DNA of 60,372 nucleotides from Candidatus Pseudothioglobus aerophilus (GCA_014384565.1 JACNFO010000020.1:1-60372); one strand, 5' to 3'; counted from the stretch's first letter, positions 36,809 through 48,306 are shown. The notes: a model not told the origin generated them from the letters alone. Numbers and translations are program-made.

Positions 36809-36837
36809 AGAAATATAATCAGTTGTTATATATTTCT
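36809..36837. promoter_or_regulatory. Inverted repeat in the leuC/amidotransferase spacer
   Basis: AGAAATATA (36809-36817) and TATATTTCT (36829-36837) are perfect arms around an eleven-base spacer, in the middle of the 133-base divergent region. It could be a regulator's binding site serving one or both genes; the AT-rich context makes chance possible. Confidence 0.35.
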
Positions 36838-36897
36838 ATAATTGAGGCTAACTTAGAAATGTAAAATAGTCATTTTATCAAGTATTACTATCTAATA

Positions 36898-38301
36898 ATG
36901 TCTCAAACACTCTACGATAAATTAATGAGCGCTCATATGGTTCATGACCAGGATGGAGCGTCGCTTATTTATATAGATCGTCAGCTTATTCATGAAGTCA
37001 CTTCTCCACAAGCATTTGAAGGACTTACTTTAGCTGGAAGAAAGATTTGGCGTAACAAATCTAACCTTGCAGTTCCTGATCATAACGTTCCAACTACAGA
37101 AAGATCAAGTGGTGTTAGTAGCATAACCGACCCAATCTCGAGGCTTCAGGTAGAAACGCTAGATAAAAACTGTGAAACATTTGAAATAAATGAAATTCAA
37201 ATGAATGATATCCGACAAGGGATTGTTCACGTTATTGGGCCCGAACAGGGTGCAACACTTCCTGGAATGAGTATTGTTTGTGGAGATTCGCATACAACAA
37301 CTCATGGCGCTCTTGGAGCGCTGGCTTTTGGAATTGGAACTTCTGAAGTTGAGCATGTGCTTGCAACTGGCTGCTTATGGCAGAGCAAAGCTAAAAATAT
37401 GAAGATTGAAGTTAAAGGCCAATTAGCGAATAATGTAAGTGCTAAAGACGTCGCATTATATGTGATTGGGAAAATTGGTACTGCAGGTGGAACTGGATTT
37501 GCAATTGAATTTTGTGGCTCAACAATTCAAGATATGAGCATAGAAGGTCGAATGACGCTTTGTAATATGTCAATTGAGGCAGGGGCAAAAGTTGGTATTG
37601 TAGCAGTTGATGATAAAACTATTAACTACGTTAAAGGTAGGCCTTTTTCACCGGTAGGTGAGAATTGGGATTCAGCCGTAAAATATTGGAACACTCTGCA
37701 TAGTGATGCTGATTCGAACTTTGATGAATCAATCTTAATCGATGCAAGTCTTATTAAGCCTCAAGTAACTTGGGGAACATCTCCAGAGATGGTCGTTGAT
37801 ATTAATGGCTCAACACCTGATCCAAAATTAGAGAAAGATGAGGTTAAAGCTGAAAGTATACGAAATGCTTTAAAGTACATTCATTTAAAGCCCAATACCT
37901 CAATGAGTTCGGTAGCAATAGATAAAGTATTTATTGGCTCTTGCACTAACTCAAGAATTGAAGATTTAAGAATAGCTGCTTCTGTTGCAAAGGGTAAAAA
38001 AATTGCTCATAACATAAAACTAGCTCTTGTAGTTCCAGGCTCTGGACTTGTGAAAAAGCAAGCTGAAGATGAAGGACTTGATAAAATTTTTAAAGATGCA
38101 GGTTTTGAGTGGAGAGAGCCAGGATGTTCAATGTGCCTTGCAATGAATGCAGATAAACTAGAAGCTGGAGAGAGGTGTGCGAGCACATCAAATAGGAACT
38201 TTGAAGGTAGGCAAGGACAGGGCTCTTTTACTCATCTTGTAAGCCCAGCAATTGCAGCAGCGAGTGCAATTGCAGGACATTTTTCAGGAGTAGAGTCATG
38301 A
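36898..38301 (+). CDS. leuC: 3-isopropylmalate dehydratase large subunit
   Basis: LeuC with LeuD forms isopropylmalate isomerase, the second step of leucine synthesis. The aconitase-type cluster cysteines are in G-S-C-T-N-S-R near residue 347 and G-C-S-M-C-L near 407-410. R-S-S-G-V and G-D-S-H-T-T-T-H-G are standard substrate and cofactor elements. At 467 residues it is full length. leuD overlaps by four bases. leuA and leuB are not in the window. Confidence 0.97.
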   Translation: MSQTLYDKLMSAHMVHDQDGASLIYIDRQLIHEVTSPQAFEGLTLAGRKIWRNKSNLAVPDHNVPTTERSSGVSSITDPISRLQVETLDKNCETFEINEIQMNDIRQGIVHVIGPEQGATLPGMSIVCGDSHTTTHGALGALAFGIGTSEVEHVLATGCLWQSKAKNMKIEVKGQLANNVSAKDVALYVIGKIGTAGGTGFAIEFCGSTIQDMSIEGRMTLCNMSIEAGAKVGIVAVDDKTINYVKGRPFSPVGENWDSAVKYWNTLHSDADSNFDESILIDASLIKPQVTWGTSPEMVVDINGSTPDPKLEKDEVKAESIRNALKYIHLKPNTSMSSVAIDKVFIGSCTNSRIEDLRIAASVAKGKKIAHNIKLALVVPGSGLVKKQAEDEGLDKIFKDAGFEWREPGCSMCLAMNADKLEAGERCASTSNRNFEGRQGQGSFTHLVSPAIAAASAIAGHFSGVES

Positions 38302-38912
38302 AAAAATTCACCTCTTTAAGCTCCATTGCTACGCCTTTAGATCGAGCAAATATCGATACAGACGCAATCATTCCAAAACAGTTCTTAAAGTCTATTAAAA
38401 AAAGTGGATTTGGACCTAACTTATTTGATGAATGGCGTTATTTAGATCATGGTGAGCCTGGGATGGATAATTCAAAACGACCAATCAATCCTGACTTTGT
38501 ATTAAATAATCCTAAATATTCAAAAGCTCAAATTCTACTTACCAGAAGGAACTTTGGTTGTGGCTCCTCTCGAGAGCATGCTCCATGGGCATTAGAAGAC
38601 TTTGGATTTAGAGCAATTATTGCACCTAGCTTTGCTGATATTTTCTATAACAACTGCTTTAAAAATGGCATTCTTCCAGTTGTTTTAAGTAGTGAAATTG
38701 TGGATGGTCTGTTTGAATATAGTGGAAACATAGTCATCAACCTTTATGACCAAAGTGTAACGACAGATACTCATTCTTTTGAATTTAATGTTGATCCCGA
38801 AAGAAAACGCAGACTGATCAATGGGCTTGATGATATTGGTTTAACATTGCAATATGAAGATCAAATACGTTTATTTGAAACAGAACACTTTAAAAAGCAC
38901 CCCTGGTTATGA
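38298..38912 (+). CDS. leuD: 3-isopropylmalate dehydratase small subunit
   Basis: The swivel domain partner of LeuC, with [15 protein letters not shown] at the start and the [16 protein letters not shown] substrate loop near residue 78. The 204 residues match the bacterial form. Both its start (with leuC) and its stop (with ruvA) are four-base ATGA overlaps, so three genes form one unit that mixes amino acid synthesis with DNA repair. Confidence 0.97.
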   Translation: MKKFTSLSSIATPLDRANIDTDAIIPKQFLKSIKKSGFGPNLFDEWRYLDHGEPGMDNSKRPINPDFVLNNPKYSKAQILLTRRNFGCGSSREHAPWALEDFGFRAIIAPSFADIFYNNCFKNGILPVVLSSEIVDGLFEYSGNIVINLYDQSVTTDTHSFEFNVDPERKRRLINGLDDIGLTLQYEDQIRLFETEHFKKHPWL

Positions 38913-39505
38913 TTGGTCATCTAAAAGGTAAAATTATTAGCAAAAATCCACCCGAAGTACTTCTAGAAGTTGGTGGTGTTGGCTATGAAATACTGTGCCC
39001 TATGTCCACGTTTTATCAGCTTGATAAAACCTCAGAAGACACATTATTATTCACTCATTTAAGCATTAAAGAAGATGCACACACGTTATTTGGATTTATC
39101 ACTAAGGATGAAAAAAGTATCTTTAGAGAGTTAATAAGGGTTAATGGTGTTGGCCCTAAAGTTGCTCTTGCAATTTTGTCACACCTTTCTGTAAATGCTC
39201 TCATTGAATGTATTTCAAATGAGGACGCAGACCTTTTATCAAAAACTCCAGGGATTGGAAAGAAAACTGCCCTTAAACTAATTGTAGAACTTCAAGATAG
39301 GCTGAGTAAGCTTGAACTAGTTGGAAGTCCTGGTGGAAGTACCCATGAATTTAAACAGAGTGGAAATCCGAATAGCATTCAAGCCGTTGAGGCGCTTCAA
39401 TCTCTAGGCTTTAAAACGAAGGAAGCCAATAAAATGGTTTCAAAAATTTCTGACCAAAACCTTTCTACCGAGCAGCTTATTCGCTTAGCACTTCAAAACA
39501 AGTAA
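38909..39505 (+). CDS. ruvA: Holliday junction branch migration protein RuvA
   Basis: RuvA holds four-way DNA junctions for the RuvB motor. The OB-fold start M-I-G-H-L-K-G-K-I, the helix-hairpin-helix segments [10 protein letters not shown] and T-P-G-I-G-K-K-T-A, and the C-terminal domain that touches RuvB (E-A-L-Q-S-L-G-F) are all present in 198 residues. It is in an operon with leuCD, not with ruvC or ruvB, which are at 49785 and 56652. It converges with the RND gene directly (no gap). Confidence 0.96.
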   Translation: MIGHLKGKIISKNPPEVLLEVGGVGYEILCPMSTFYQLDKTSEDTLLFTHLSIKEDAHTLFGFITKDEKSIFRELIRVNGVGPKVALAILSHLSVNALIECISNEDADLLSKTPGIGKKTALKLIVELQDRLSKLELVGSPGGSTHEFKQSGNPNSIQAVEALQSLGFKTKEANKMVSKISDQNLSTEQLIRLALQNK

Positions 39506-42500
39506 TTAGACAACTACCTTCTTTCTAGAAAACTTTGTTTTAACTCTACCAAGCATATTAATAAAATCATAGTTCATGAGATACATACAAGGCAAAAGAA
39601 CTAAAGTTAGAAGTGTACCAAACATTAGTCCATAGCCGAGTGCGAGAACCATTGGTTGTAAAAACTCATCTTTGCCGCCAATCCCATACGCAAGTGGTAA
39701 TACCCCTGCCATTGTTGTTAGAGTAGTTAAAACTACCGCTCTTAAACGATCCCTCGAGCCTTTTGCAATCCAAACAATTTTGTCTTCTAGTTTGGCACTT
39801 TTATGCTTAATATAGTTTAAGTGACTTACCATAACCAAAGAGTCGTTCACAATAACTCCCATTAAACCTAGAGCACCTGTTAGAGCAAAGAAACTTAGGG
39901 AATAACCATGGAAGTGAAATGCCCAAACTACCCCAATCAGTGCAAATGGAAAGCTTGCTAAAACAAGAAGGGGTTGAGAGTATGAGTTAAATAGTATAGC
40001 AAGGATTAGGAAAATACCAACAATTGCTACAACAAAAGCGTAAAGAAAATCTCGTAATGAATCAATTTGTTCTTGCGCACCACCGCCTGTAATGATTGAT
40101 ACTTGAGGAAAATCAACTGCAAGATTTAATTCCTCTAAAGAGGTTTTCAAAGTTTTGGTTTTATTTGTTACCCGCTCATCAATACTTGCTGAAAGTTTGA
40201 TGGACCTATCGCCATCAAAATGATTGTAATCAGGCTCTCCCTCAATCTCTCGAAGCGTTGAGAATTGACCCATTGGTATTAGCTTGCCTTGACGATTTTT
40301 GACAGAAGTATTCTTAATGAAATTTTCAGTGTAATCATTTTCTCCTATATATACTCGAACATCTTCCTCGTTTCCAGCAATAGTAATGTCAGTTACATAA
40401 GAGCCTGAAAATGCTGTTCTAAGATGTCTATAAACTGACTGATAATCAACACCTAGACGAGCCATCTCATCAAAATCAAGTACTGTTTCGATTCTAGGTT
40501 TACCAATCTCATCATTACGGTCTATATCATCAACGCCTTCAATGGAGCTGAGAATTTCTTCGAATCTATTGGCAGCTAAGTTTCTCTGAGAATCGTTTTC
40601 AGAAACGAGCGTAACCTCAATATCAGAGCCTCTTGGAGGTCCAGGTGCTATTAAAGTTATATCAATTTTGTCAGCACCCTCAATATCTGCCACTAGTGCT
40701 TCAAGCTTATCTGCCATATCTTCTGCAGTTCTTTCCCTGTCACTTGTTGGTGTAAGAGTAATTTTAATGTTTGCAATATTTGTAAAGTAACTTCCAATCT
40801 TGCTGGTGAAAGAGTCAAGGTCACTTCCTATCTCATTAGCAATGATATTCTCGACCTGTATAACAATATTTTCAGTATAGGCAGCAGAGCTTCCATTAGG
40901 AGTTTCAATGTTTGAAAAGATTACTGTTGCACCTCTTGAAGGAAATAAATTAAATGGAATATTTTTGACAGCAAAAATTGCCGAATAAATTAGTAAAGCA
41001 ATAAATAGTGGAACAATCAAATAGCGCCATCTTAAAGCATGGTGCATCATCCTGTTGTAGAGGTTTTCAAATGGGATAAACCAAGTCTTTTGCTTTTCCA
41101 CTTTTTGAGTTGCAAGGTGAGCTGGAAGCGCAAAGGTAATCTCTAAAAAAGAAATCCCTAAAGCAAATATTACAACTACGGGAAGCACATAAATAAACTT
41201 TCCTAAAGTTCCGGACATTAAAAAGAATGATGACATCACAAGCATGGTCGATATTATGGTCGTTATCACTGGCAGAATAACCCGCTTTAGGCCTGTAACA
41301 ACATTTTTATAGAGATCTCCTCCCTTTGCCTTATAGTGGTGAATGCTTTCAGCAATAACAATACTATCATCCACCACAATTCCGAGCACAATGATGAAAC
41401 CAGAAAGAGATATTAAGTTAATTGTGTTGCCTGTTAGTCCCATAAAGGCGACAGTTCCTAACAAAGTTACGGGGATACTGACAGCAACCCAAAAAGCAGT
41501 TTTTATGGAAAGAAATGCACCTAAAACGACAAGAACTAGTGCTAGACCAATATAGCCATTTTTAAGAATTATATCAATTCGGTTAGCAACTGCCAATGAA
41601 GAGTCATCAGTAAAAAAAATGTTAATCTCATCTGGATAATATTCTTGCAGCTCTGAAACTCGCTCTTTAACTCTTTTTGCAGTTCTAATGATATCCGCTT
41701 GACTAGTTTTTTTGATCTCAAGAATAAAGCCTTTAGTTCCATTTACTCGAGTTATAGATTTTTCTTCTTCTTCACCTCTAAATACTTCAGCAATATCAAT
41801 AAGCCTTATAACAGGACCATCAAAGCTAGATTTAATAACAACATTTTTAATGTCATCAACACTTTCAAATTCAGACAATATGACAATATTTTTCTCTAAG
41901 TCTTGTTGGTTATTATCTCCAACCGTAAAGCGAGCGTTTCTAGAAGAAATTGCAGAGATAACTTCATTAATTGACATGTTATATTTATCAAGCTTGTCTG
42001 GGTTAACTTTAATTTGAATTTCACTATCTAGATAGCCACTTTTATCAATCGCAGAAACACCTTTGACTTTAAGAAGAGCTGTTTCTAAATCGTCAGTAAT
42101 TTGTCGTGATTGGTCATAATCTATCAAGGAGCCGTCAATGTTGATAGTAATGATTGGGAATTCAGAAACATTAAAATCAACTACCTGAGGAAGATCTGTT
42201 ACCTCTTCAGGAAAACTTTTGACTTGATTTACAGCATTTCGAACATCATTTTTTACGGTCTGAACATCCTTTAAGTCTGCCTCTAAGGTAACAATAATAG
42301 ATGAGAGACCTTCACGAGAGGTCGAAGATATTTCTTTAATACCACCAACGCTTGATAATTCTTTTTCAATTACGTTTGTAACTGCTTTTTCAACGTCTTC
42401 AGGAGATGCCCCAGGATAAGCCGTTGTAACACTAAGAATTTCAAAATCAACTGCAGGAAACTGATCTCTTTGCATTCCAACAACTGCTAGCGTACCTATT

Positions 42501-42571
42501 GCTATAAAGGCAAGAGAAAAAACTAAGGCGAACTTTTTTTGCCTAACTAAAAAATTTAAAAAAGAATCCAT
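39506..42571 (-). CDS. RND efflux permease (AcrB/MdtBC-like)
   Basis: A 1021-residue inner membrane pump with twelve membrane helices and two large periplasmic loops, of the HAE family. The N-terminus (F-L-V-R-Q-K-K-F-A then V-D-F-E-I-L-S-V-T-T-A-Y-P-G-A-S-P-E-D-V-E) is typical, and helix 4 carries G-I-V-V-D-D-S-I-V with the acidic pair used in proton transfer. No membrane fusion protein or TolC gene lies beside it, although such partners usually do, so it may pair with distant genes. typA is upstream on the same strand, 67 bases away. Its substrates are unknown; AcrB-like drug or organic exporters are possible. Confidence 0.93.
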   Translation of the reverse strand: MDSFLNFLVRQKKFALVFSLAFIAIGTLAVVGMQRDQFPAVDFEILSVTTAYPGASPEDVEKAVTNVIEKELSSVGGIKEISSTSREGLSSIIVTLEADLKDVQTVKNDVRNAVNQVKSFPEEVTDLPQVVDFNVSEFPIITINIDGSLIDYDQSRQITDDLETALLKVKGVSAIDKSGYLDSEIQIKVNPDKLDKYNMSINEVISAISSRNARFTVGDNNQQDLEKNIVILSEFESVDDIKNVVIKSSFDGPVIRLIDIAEVFRGEEEEKSITRVNGTKGFILEIKKTSQADIIRTAKRVKERVSELQEYYPDEINIFFTDDSSLAVANRIDIILKNGYIGLALVLVVLGAFLSIKTAFWVAVSIPVTLLGTVAFMGLTGNTINLISLSGFIIVLGIVVDDSIVIAESIHHYKAKGGDLYKNVVTGLKRVILPVITTIISTMLVMSSFFLMSGTLGKFIYVLPVVVIFALGISFLEITFALPAHLATQKVEKQKTWFIPFENLYNRMMHHALRWRYLIVPLFIALLIYSAIFAVKNIPFNLFPSRGATVIFSNIETPNGSSAAYTENIVIQVENIIANEIGSDLDSFTSKIGSYFTNIANIKITLTPTSDRERTAEDMADKLEALVADIEGADKIDITLIAPGPPRGSDIEVTLVSENDSQRNLAANRFEEILSSIEGVDDIDRNDEIGKPRIETVLDFDEMARLGVDYQSVYRHLRTAFSGSYVTDITIAGNEEDVRVYIGENDYTENFIKNTSVKNRQGKLIPMGQFSTLREIEGEPDYNHFDGDRSIKLSASIDERVTNKTKTLKTSLEELNLAVDFPQVSIITGGGAQEQIDSLRDFLYAFVVAIVGIFLILAILFNSYSQPLLVLASFPFALIGVVWAFHFHGYSLSFFALTGALGLMGVIVNDSLVMVSHLNYIKHKSAKLEDKIVWIAKGSRDRLRAVVLTTLTTMAGVLPLAYGIGGKDEFLQPMVLALGYGLMFGTLLTLVLLPCMYLMNYDFINMLGRVKTKFSRKKVVV

Positions 42572-42638
42572 AATTTACTTTTAATTTAGCTCAAATCGGA
42601 TGATTATATAGGTGAACAATGAAGAAACAGTGAAGAGT

Positions 42639-44450
42639 TTATGAACTCTTTGACCTTTTTCTCAAGTTTTCAGTAAGCAGTCTTTTACGAATCCTGATGT
42701 TATGAGGAGTAACTTCAACTAACTCGTCATCATCAATAAATTCCAGTGCTTGCTCTAAATCTAAGGTAATCTTTGGAGTTAATGCAACTGCCTCATCAGT
42801 ACCTGATGCCCTTACATTAGTTAACTGCTTACCTTTCATAACATTAATTACAAGATCTTTATCCCTTGTGTTAATTCCTACGACCATACCTTCATAGATG
42901 TCCTCGCCATGGCCCACAAAAAACTTACCACTTTTCTGTAAATTAAATATCGCATAAGCAACAGATTTGCCTTGATTCATCGAAATTAAAGATCCATTCG
43001 TCCTTTGACCAATCTTTCCATCCTTTTGAGGCTTATAAGAGTCAAATGTTGAGTACATTAGCCCAGTTCCAGTCGTTGCCGTTAAAAACTCAGTTCGAAA
43101 TCCAATTAAACCTCTAGCTGGAATTTTAAAATCAAGCTTTACTCGTCCTTTTCCATCTGGAGTCATATTGGATAGCTCCGCTTTTCTTTCGCCTAATTTC
43201 TCCATCACAGAGCCTTGATGAACAGATTCCACATCAACCGTTAAGTCTTCAAAAGGCTCACAGGTAACTCCGTCAATTTCTTTAAGAATAACTTGAGGCC
43301 TTCCTACCGATAATTCAAAGCCCTCTCTTCGCATCGTTTCAATCAAAATTGAAAGGTGCAACTCACCTCTGCCTGAAACCACAAACTCAGAGGAATCTTT
43401 AGTATTTTCAACTCTTAAAGCTACATTATAAATAAGCTCTTTATCAAGCCTTTCTCTAATATTTCTAGATGTAATATATTTTCCATCTAGGCCTGCAAAT
43501 GGAGAATCGTTAACTCTGAATGCCATACTAACCGTAGGCTCATCAACACTTAAAGGAGGTAACGCCTCAACTTTAGTTACATCACAGATCGTATCTGAAA
43601 TTGATATATTTTCAATACCAACTACCCCAACTATATCTCCTGCATTAGCAGAACTAACATCATGCCTCTCTAGACCATTAAAACCTAATAATTGAACAAT
43701 TTTAACTTTACGCTCGGTTCCATCAGGTGAAATTAAGATGTTCTGCATATTTTTCTTAGCAACACCTCTTTCAATTCTTCCAATTCCAATTGCTCCTACA
43801 AATGAAGAGTAGTCTAATGACGTTATCTGCATTTGAAATGGGCCATCAATATCCACCTTAGGAGCGGGTGCTTTTTCAACAATTAATTCAAACATTGGGG
43901 TCATATCACCCTCTCTAACAGTGTCGTCTTCAGATGCATAGCCGCCGAGTGCTGAGGCATATATGACTGGAAAATCTAATTGCTCTTCAGTCGCGCCTAA
44001 CTGATCAAATAGCTCAAATACCTGATCAATTACCCAGTCGGGTCTGGAGCTATCGCGATCAATCTTGTTAATCACTACAATTGGATTAAGGCCCTGCTCA
44101 AAAGCTTTCTTTGTAACAAAACGAGTTTGAGGCATCGGGCCATCGCTAGCATCAACTAATAGCAATACACTATCGACCATAGAAAGCACCCTTTCAACCT
44201 CACCACCAAAGTCAGCGTGGCCTGGAGTATCAACAATATTAATTCTATAATCTCCCCATTTAATAGCTGTATTTTTTGAACTGATCGTGATTCCTCTTTC
44301 TTTTTCAAGATCGTTAGAATCCATCATCCTGTCAGTCGCCTTAAAACGATCATCAAATGTTTGTGATTGAGAAAGTAATTTATCTACTAACGTAGTCTTT
44401 CCGTGGTCAACGTGGGCGATAATTGCTATATTTCTTAAATTGTTTGCCAT
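42639..44450 (-). CDS. typA: Translational GTPase TypA/BipA
   Basis: TypA is a ribosome-associated GTPase linked to stress and cold adaptation and to 50S assembly. G1 [10 protein letters not shown]3 D-T-P-G-H-A-D-F-G and G4 N-K-I-D-R-D appear in the N-terminal domain, followed by EF-G-like domains and the BipA-type C-terminal part ending near residue 603. Length is typical. The gene is divergent from rlmE with about 143 bases between starts, which should hold both promoters. Confidence 0.96.
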   Translation of the reverse strand: MANNLRNIAIIAHVDHGKTTLVDKLLSQSQTFDDRFKATDRMMDSNDLEKERGITISSKNTAIKWGDYRINIVDTPGHADFGGEVERVLSMVDSVLLLVDASDGPMPQTRFVTKKAFEQGLNPIVVINKIDRDSSRPDWVIDQVFELFDQLGATEEQLDFPVIYASALGGYASEDDTVREGDMTPMFELIVEKAPAPKVDIDGPFQMQITSLDYSSFVGAIGIGRIERGVAKKNMQNILISPDGTERKVKIVQLLGFNGLERHDVSSANAGDIVGVVGIENISISDTICDVTKVEALPPLSVDEPTVSMAFRVNDSPFAGLDGKYITSRNIRERLDKELIYNVALRVENTKDSSEFVVSGRGELHLSILIETMRREGFELSVGRPQVILKEIDGVTCEPFEDLTVDVESVHQGSVMEKLGERKAELSNMTPDGKGRVKLDFKIPARGLIGFRTEFLTATTGTGLMYSTFDSYKPQKDGKIGQRTNGSLISMNQGKSVAYAIFNLQKSGKFFVGHGEDIYEGMVVGINTRDKDLVINVMKGKQLTNVRASGTDEAVALTPKITLDLEQALEFIDDDELVEVTPHNIRIRKRLLTENLRKRSKSS

Positions 44451-44593
44451 TTAATAATTTACTCATAAAAAATCGATGTCGTATTATCCCGTAAAAACCT
44501 AACAATACCCAAGCTAAATCAAAAATCAATTTAGTATTGCTGGATACCCTTCTCTTATAAAATACATCTAATATTCTATTTATTTTTGAAACT

Positions 44594-45211
44594 GTGGCCA
44601 AAAAAGGAAGCTCTCGTCGCTGGATGCAGGAGCATTTAAGTGATGAATACGTAAAAAAAGCACAAAAAGAAGGCTATCGATGCAGAGCAGTCTATAAGCT
44701 ACTTGAAATTATTGAAAAGGGTCAACTTATTAAAAATGGTGATAAAGTGTTAGATTTAGGCGCTGCACCTGGAGGATGGTCTCAAGTTGCATTAAAGTTT
44801 ACAGGCAAATCTGGGCAGGTAATTGCGAGTGATATTTTGCCAATTGAAGAAATAAATGGAGTCAGCTTTCTTCAAGGAGACTTTACAGAACAGTTCATAT
44901 ATGATGATTTAATATTAATGACTAATGGCAACAAGTTTGATACTGTTTTGTCTGATATGGCACCAAACATGAGTGGCCAACTATCTGTTGATCAGCCTAA
45001 GTCAATGTATTTAGCTGAACTAGCTCTAGATATGGCCACTAAAACCTTGTCAAAAAATGGCAACTTCATTGTCAAGGTATTTCAGGGTGATGGTTTTGAT
45101 ACTTATGTTAAAAATGCTAGAAATATTTTTAAAAAAGTTTCTGTCATCAAACCAAAAGCATCTCGTCCAAGATCTAAAGAAGTTTATTTATTAGCAAGTC
45201 AGTTAAAATAA
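44594..45211 (+). CDS. rlmE: 23S rRNA 2'-O-methyltransferase RlmE (FtsJ)
   Basis: RlmE methylates U2552 of 23S rRNA. SAM motif [12 protein letters not shown] near residue 54 and the family's S-D-M-A-P and F-I-V-K-V-F-Q segments provide the K-D-K-E catalytic set. 205 residues, typical. The usual neighbour ftsH is absent; it is followed by ispB six bases later, with dinG after it, so the three plus-strand genes may share a transcript. No strong ribosome site is seen before the ATG. Confidence 0.95.
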   Translation: MAKKGSSRRWMQEHLSDEYVKKAQKEGYRCRAVYKLLEIIEKGQLIKNGDKVLDLGAAPGGWSQVALKFTGKSGQVIASDILPIEEINGVSFLQGDFTEQFIYDDLILMTNGNKFDTVLSDMAPNMSGQLSVDQPKSMYLAELALDMATKTLSKNGNFIVKVFQGDGFDTYVKNARNIFKKVSVIKPKASRPRSKEVYLLASQLK

Positions 45212-45217
45212 ATCCTT

Positions 45218-46189
45218 ATGCAAAATTTTAGTGAAATTCATACTCTCATGAAGAGCGACCTAGTGATGACGGATGAAATTCTAGTTAATCGACTGGATTC
45301 AAATGTGGACCTCATTAGTCAAATGAGCCAGTACATTATCAACTCAGGTGGAAAGCGAATAAGGCCACTTCTTCTATTATTATGTGCCAGAGCAACGAAT
45401 TATAAAGGTGATTATCATCACTCAATGGCAGTTGTAATTGAACTCATTCATACTGCAACTCTTCTGCATGATGATGTCGTAGATAACTCATCCACTCGTC
45501 GAGGCCATGAAACTGCAAACGAATTATGGGGGAATGCCCCAAGCGTTCTAGTCGGTGACTTTTTGTATTCAAGGGCATTTGAAATTATGGTTGAACCCAA
45601 TTCGATGCAAATAATGAAGATCTTATCTAAAGCAACCAATCAGATTTCAGAAGGAGAGGTGCTTCAATTATTAAATATTAAAAATGCTAACGTTTCTCGG
45701 TCAGAATATTTTGAAGTAATTGAAAGAAAAACAGCGTGTCTCTTTAAAGCTGCATGCCAGATAGCTGGAATCTTATCTGAATCCAATAAAAACATAATTG
45801 ATGGGCTTGGTAGCTTTGGAATGCATTTAGGTAATGCCTTTCAAATTATAGATGACACCCTTGATTATGAATCAGATCCTTCAGCTATTGGAAAAGAAGT
45901 TGGCGATGACTTATCTGAAGGAAAAGTTACACTTCCAATGATTTACGCCCTTGAAAATACCAAAGGGATTGAAAAAGTAACTCTTTCTAATGCCATAATC
46001 AATGCTGACTCTTCGAACATAGATAATATTGTAAATATTCTTCTTAGTGTTAATGCATTTGAATATAGTCGCAAAGTAGCAAAAAATGAATCCACTAAAG
46101 CACTGAAGTTTCTGGAAGTTATTCCTAACTCTGAATATCGCTGTGCACTTGAACTATTATGTGAGCTTTCACTAGATAGAAGCTCCTAA
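45218..46189 (+). CDS. ispB: Polyprenyl diphosphate synthase (octaprenyl type)
   Basis: A trans-prenyltransferase making the quinone side chain. The first Asp-rich motif L-L-H-D-D-V-V-D is near residue 85, with the T-R-R-G after it, and the second is Q-I-I-D-D-T-L-D-Y near 215. The 323 residues fit IspB. The product chain length cannot be read from sequence; octaprenyl is the common gammaproteobacterial case. It uses precursors from the MEP pathway, of which dxs and ispG are in this window. Confidence 0.93.
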   Translation: MQNFSEIHTLMKSDLVMTDEILVNRLDSNVDLISQMSQYIINSGGKRIRPLLLLLCARATNYKGDYHHSMAVVIELIHTATLLHDDVVDNSSTRRGHETANELWGNAPSVLVGDFLYSRAFEIMVEPNSMQIMKILSKATNQISEGEVLQLLNIKNANVSRSEYFEVIERKTACLFKAACQIAGILSESNKNIIDGLGSFGMHLGNAFQIIDDTLDYESDPSAIGKEVGDDLSEGKVTLPMIYALENTKGIEKVTLSNAIINADSSNIDNIVNILLSVNAFEYSRKVAKNESTKALKFLEVIPNSEYRCALELLCELSLDRSS

Positions 46190-46197
46190 ACCACTTA

Positions 46198-48261
46198 ATG
46201 CTAACAACAAAACTTAAACAACAAATACGTTCTTCCTTTGAAGATGCGAAAAAACAATTACCAGATTTTAGTAACCGCTCATCTCAAAATAAAATGATTG
46301 CTGAGATTTCAAAAACATTGACAGGTGAGTATGCCAATTCAAACCCAATAATATGTGTTGAAGCTCCTACTGGAACTGGGAAAACTATGGCTTACCTAGT
46401 GAGCTGCTTACCAATTGCAAAAGAGTCAAAAAAGAAGCTAGTTATAGCTTCTGCAAATGTAGCCCTTCAAGAACAAATTCTAAATAAAGATATTGTTGAG
46501 GCAAGGAAATACTCCTCAGTTGATTTTGAATATGCTTTAGCTAAAGGAAGGTCAAGATATGTTTGTATTCGAAACTTAATTAACCTGACAGAAGACAATT
46601 CAAGCTCTCCTTCTCTTTTAGATGATGCTCTTCTTTGGGATGAAAAGCCAAGTAAAAATGACTTAGATGTTTTAAGTGAAATGACTGAAAGCTATTCTGC
46701 CACAAGGTGGAGTGGGGAGATTGATGACCTTGAGAATCCACCTGAAAATAAATTATGGCAAAAAATTGCCTGCAATCGATTTACTTGCAACTCTAAAAAT
46801 TGTGAATTTTATAATGATTGTGCTTTTTTTAAAGCTAGAAAAAAAGCCTCACATGCTGATGTAATTATTGCAAATCATGACCTAGTTTTGGCTGATATTA
46901 TTAATGGTAACAATGTTCTTCCTGAAGTTGAAGATTGTATTTTTGTTTTTGATGAGGCTCATCACTTATCTCAAAAAGCGCTTTCTCATTTTTCACTGGG
47001 TGGAAGTACTGAGTTCATGAAAACATCTATCCGTCAATATCAGAGCGCCATAGATCAGATTATAAAAATTATAAAAATTACACCCCCTCTTAGTTATATT
47101 GAAAAAACAGACGAAGCTATAAGCGAGCTAACTGAGGTCATCTCAAATCTTGAATACCAAGATGACATTCATCTATTCCCCATAACTGGCGTGCCTAGTG
47201 AAATACTGAACCTAACCAAACAAATATTGGTCTTATTTAATTCAGCGTATAAAGATTTTTCAGAGCATAAAGATATTTGGGAAGAGCACTATAAAAGCCA
47301 TAATATTGACCAGGCTATAACTGACAACTTAAATAATATAATTGGTCAAAATAATCAAAATCTATCTTCAATCTTATCACTTTTAAATACATTTAATCAA
47401 AACCTAAATAATGAGCAAGCTCCAACAAGTAATTGGATAAGTCAATCAAAGCTTGCTAATAAAAAAAATAACTATCAACTAAATACTGCAAAAATTGATG
47501 TTTCTAACTATTTAGACAAATTAATATGGTCTAAAGCAGCAGGAGTTGTTTTTACATCGGCTACATTGACTGCTCTAGGAAGCTTTGATAGATTAAATCA
47601 GCAGCTTGGATTAAAGTTATTAGAAAATCAGTATCTTCGCCTGGCATCTCCGTTTAATCATGAATCAGTTGACTTTATAATCGCTAAAATTAAAGCAAGT
47701 CCAACACAGTCTTTTGATCACACTCAAGAAATTGCGCTAGAGTTAAAAAAACGTATTGATACATCAGCAGCCACACTCGTGCTTTTTGCATCAAACTATC
47801 AAATGCAGAGTGTAGCCGACTTAATAGAAAAATCATTAGATTGTGATCTATTTATTCAAGGTGAATATAGCAAGAAAAACATTTTAGAAAGACATGTTGA
47901 AAATAGAAAAAATGGGAAAGGCAGCATAATTTTTGGTCTTGATAGTTTTGCTGAAGGCGTTGATCTTAAAGGTGATAATTTAAACCATGTGATTATTGCA
48001 AAGTTAAGATTTAGCGTTCCAACATCGCCAATTGAAAAAACGACTCAATCGTATCTTGAGTCGTTAAATCGAAATTCATTTATGGAAATTTCCCTGCCTG
48101 ACGCTTCATTAAGATTAATACAAGCTTGTGGTAGACTCATAAGAACTGAGACAGATACCGGTAAAATTACTATTTTTGATAACAGACTAGTAACAAAGTT
48201 TTATGGAAAACATCTTATTAAAGCACTTCCAAATTTTAATGTTATTGTAGAAAAAAACTAA
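46198..48261 (+). CDS. dinG: ATP-dependent DNA helicase DinG
   Basis: A superfamily 2 (XPD-like) 5'-3' helicase with an iron-sulfur cluster. Walker A is E-A-P-T-G-T-G-K-T near residue 57, the DEAH box is F-D-E-A-H near 251, and cysteines at about 122 and in C-N-R-F-T-C-N-S-K-N-C-E-F-Y-N-D-C supply the cluster. Near the end, L-I-Q-A-C-G-R-L-I-R is motif VI. DinG resolves R-loops and other structures. 687 residues are close to the family norm. An AT-rich hairpin follows the stop. Confidence 0.93.
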   Translation: MLTTKLKQQIRSSFEDAKKQLPDFSNRSSQNKMIAEISKTLTGEYANSNPIICVEAPTGTGKTMAYLVSCLPIAKESKKKLVIASANVALQEQILNKDIVEARKYSSVDFEYALAKGRSRYVCIRNLINLTEDNSSSPSLLDDALLWDEKPSKNDLDVLSEMTESYSATRWSGEIDDLENPPENKLWQKIACNRFTCNSKNCEFYNDCAFFKARKKASHADVIIANHDLVLADIINGNNVLPEVEDCIFVFDEAHHLSQKALSHFSLGGSTEFMKTSIRQYQSAIDQIIKIIKITPPLSYIEKTDEAISELTEVISNLEYQDDIHLFPITGVPSEILNLTKQILVLFNSAYKDFSEHKDIWEEHYKSHNIDQAITDNLNNIIGQNNQNLSSILSLLNTFNQNLNNEQAPTSNWISQSKLANKKNNYQLNTAKIDVSNYLDKLIWSKAAGVVFTSATLTALGSFDRLNQQLGLKLLENQYLRLASPFNHESVDFIIAKIKASPTQSFDHTQEIALELKKRIDTSAATLVLFASNYQMQSVADLIEKSLDCDLFIQGEYSKKNILERHVENRKNGKGSIIFGLDSFAEGVDLKGDNLNHVIIAKLRFSVPTSPIEKTTQSYLESLNRNSFMEISLPDASLRLIQACGRLIRTETDTGKITIFDNRLVTKFYGKHLIKALPNFNVIVEKN

Positions 48262-48266
48262 TTATA

Positions 48267-48289
48267 AATTTTATATTTTTTATAAAATT
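48267..48289. terminator. AT-rich hairpin after dinG
   Basis: AATTTTATA and TATAAAATT are perfect arms around TTTTT, just after the dinG stop. It lacks G-C pairs, so as a terminator it would be weak. Confidence 0.3.
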
Positions 48290-48306
48290 AAAGGTTAGCA
48301 GAACTT

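Noticed and set aside
41343-42017. Plus-strand frames inside the RND gene
   Set aside because: They lie wholly within a well-supported gene and show no family features.
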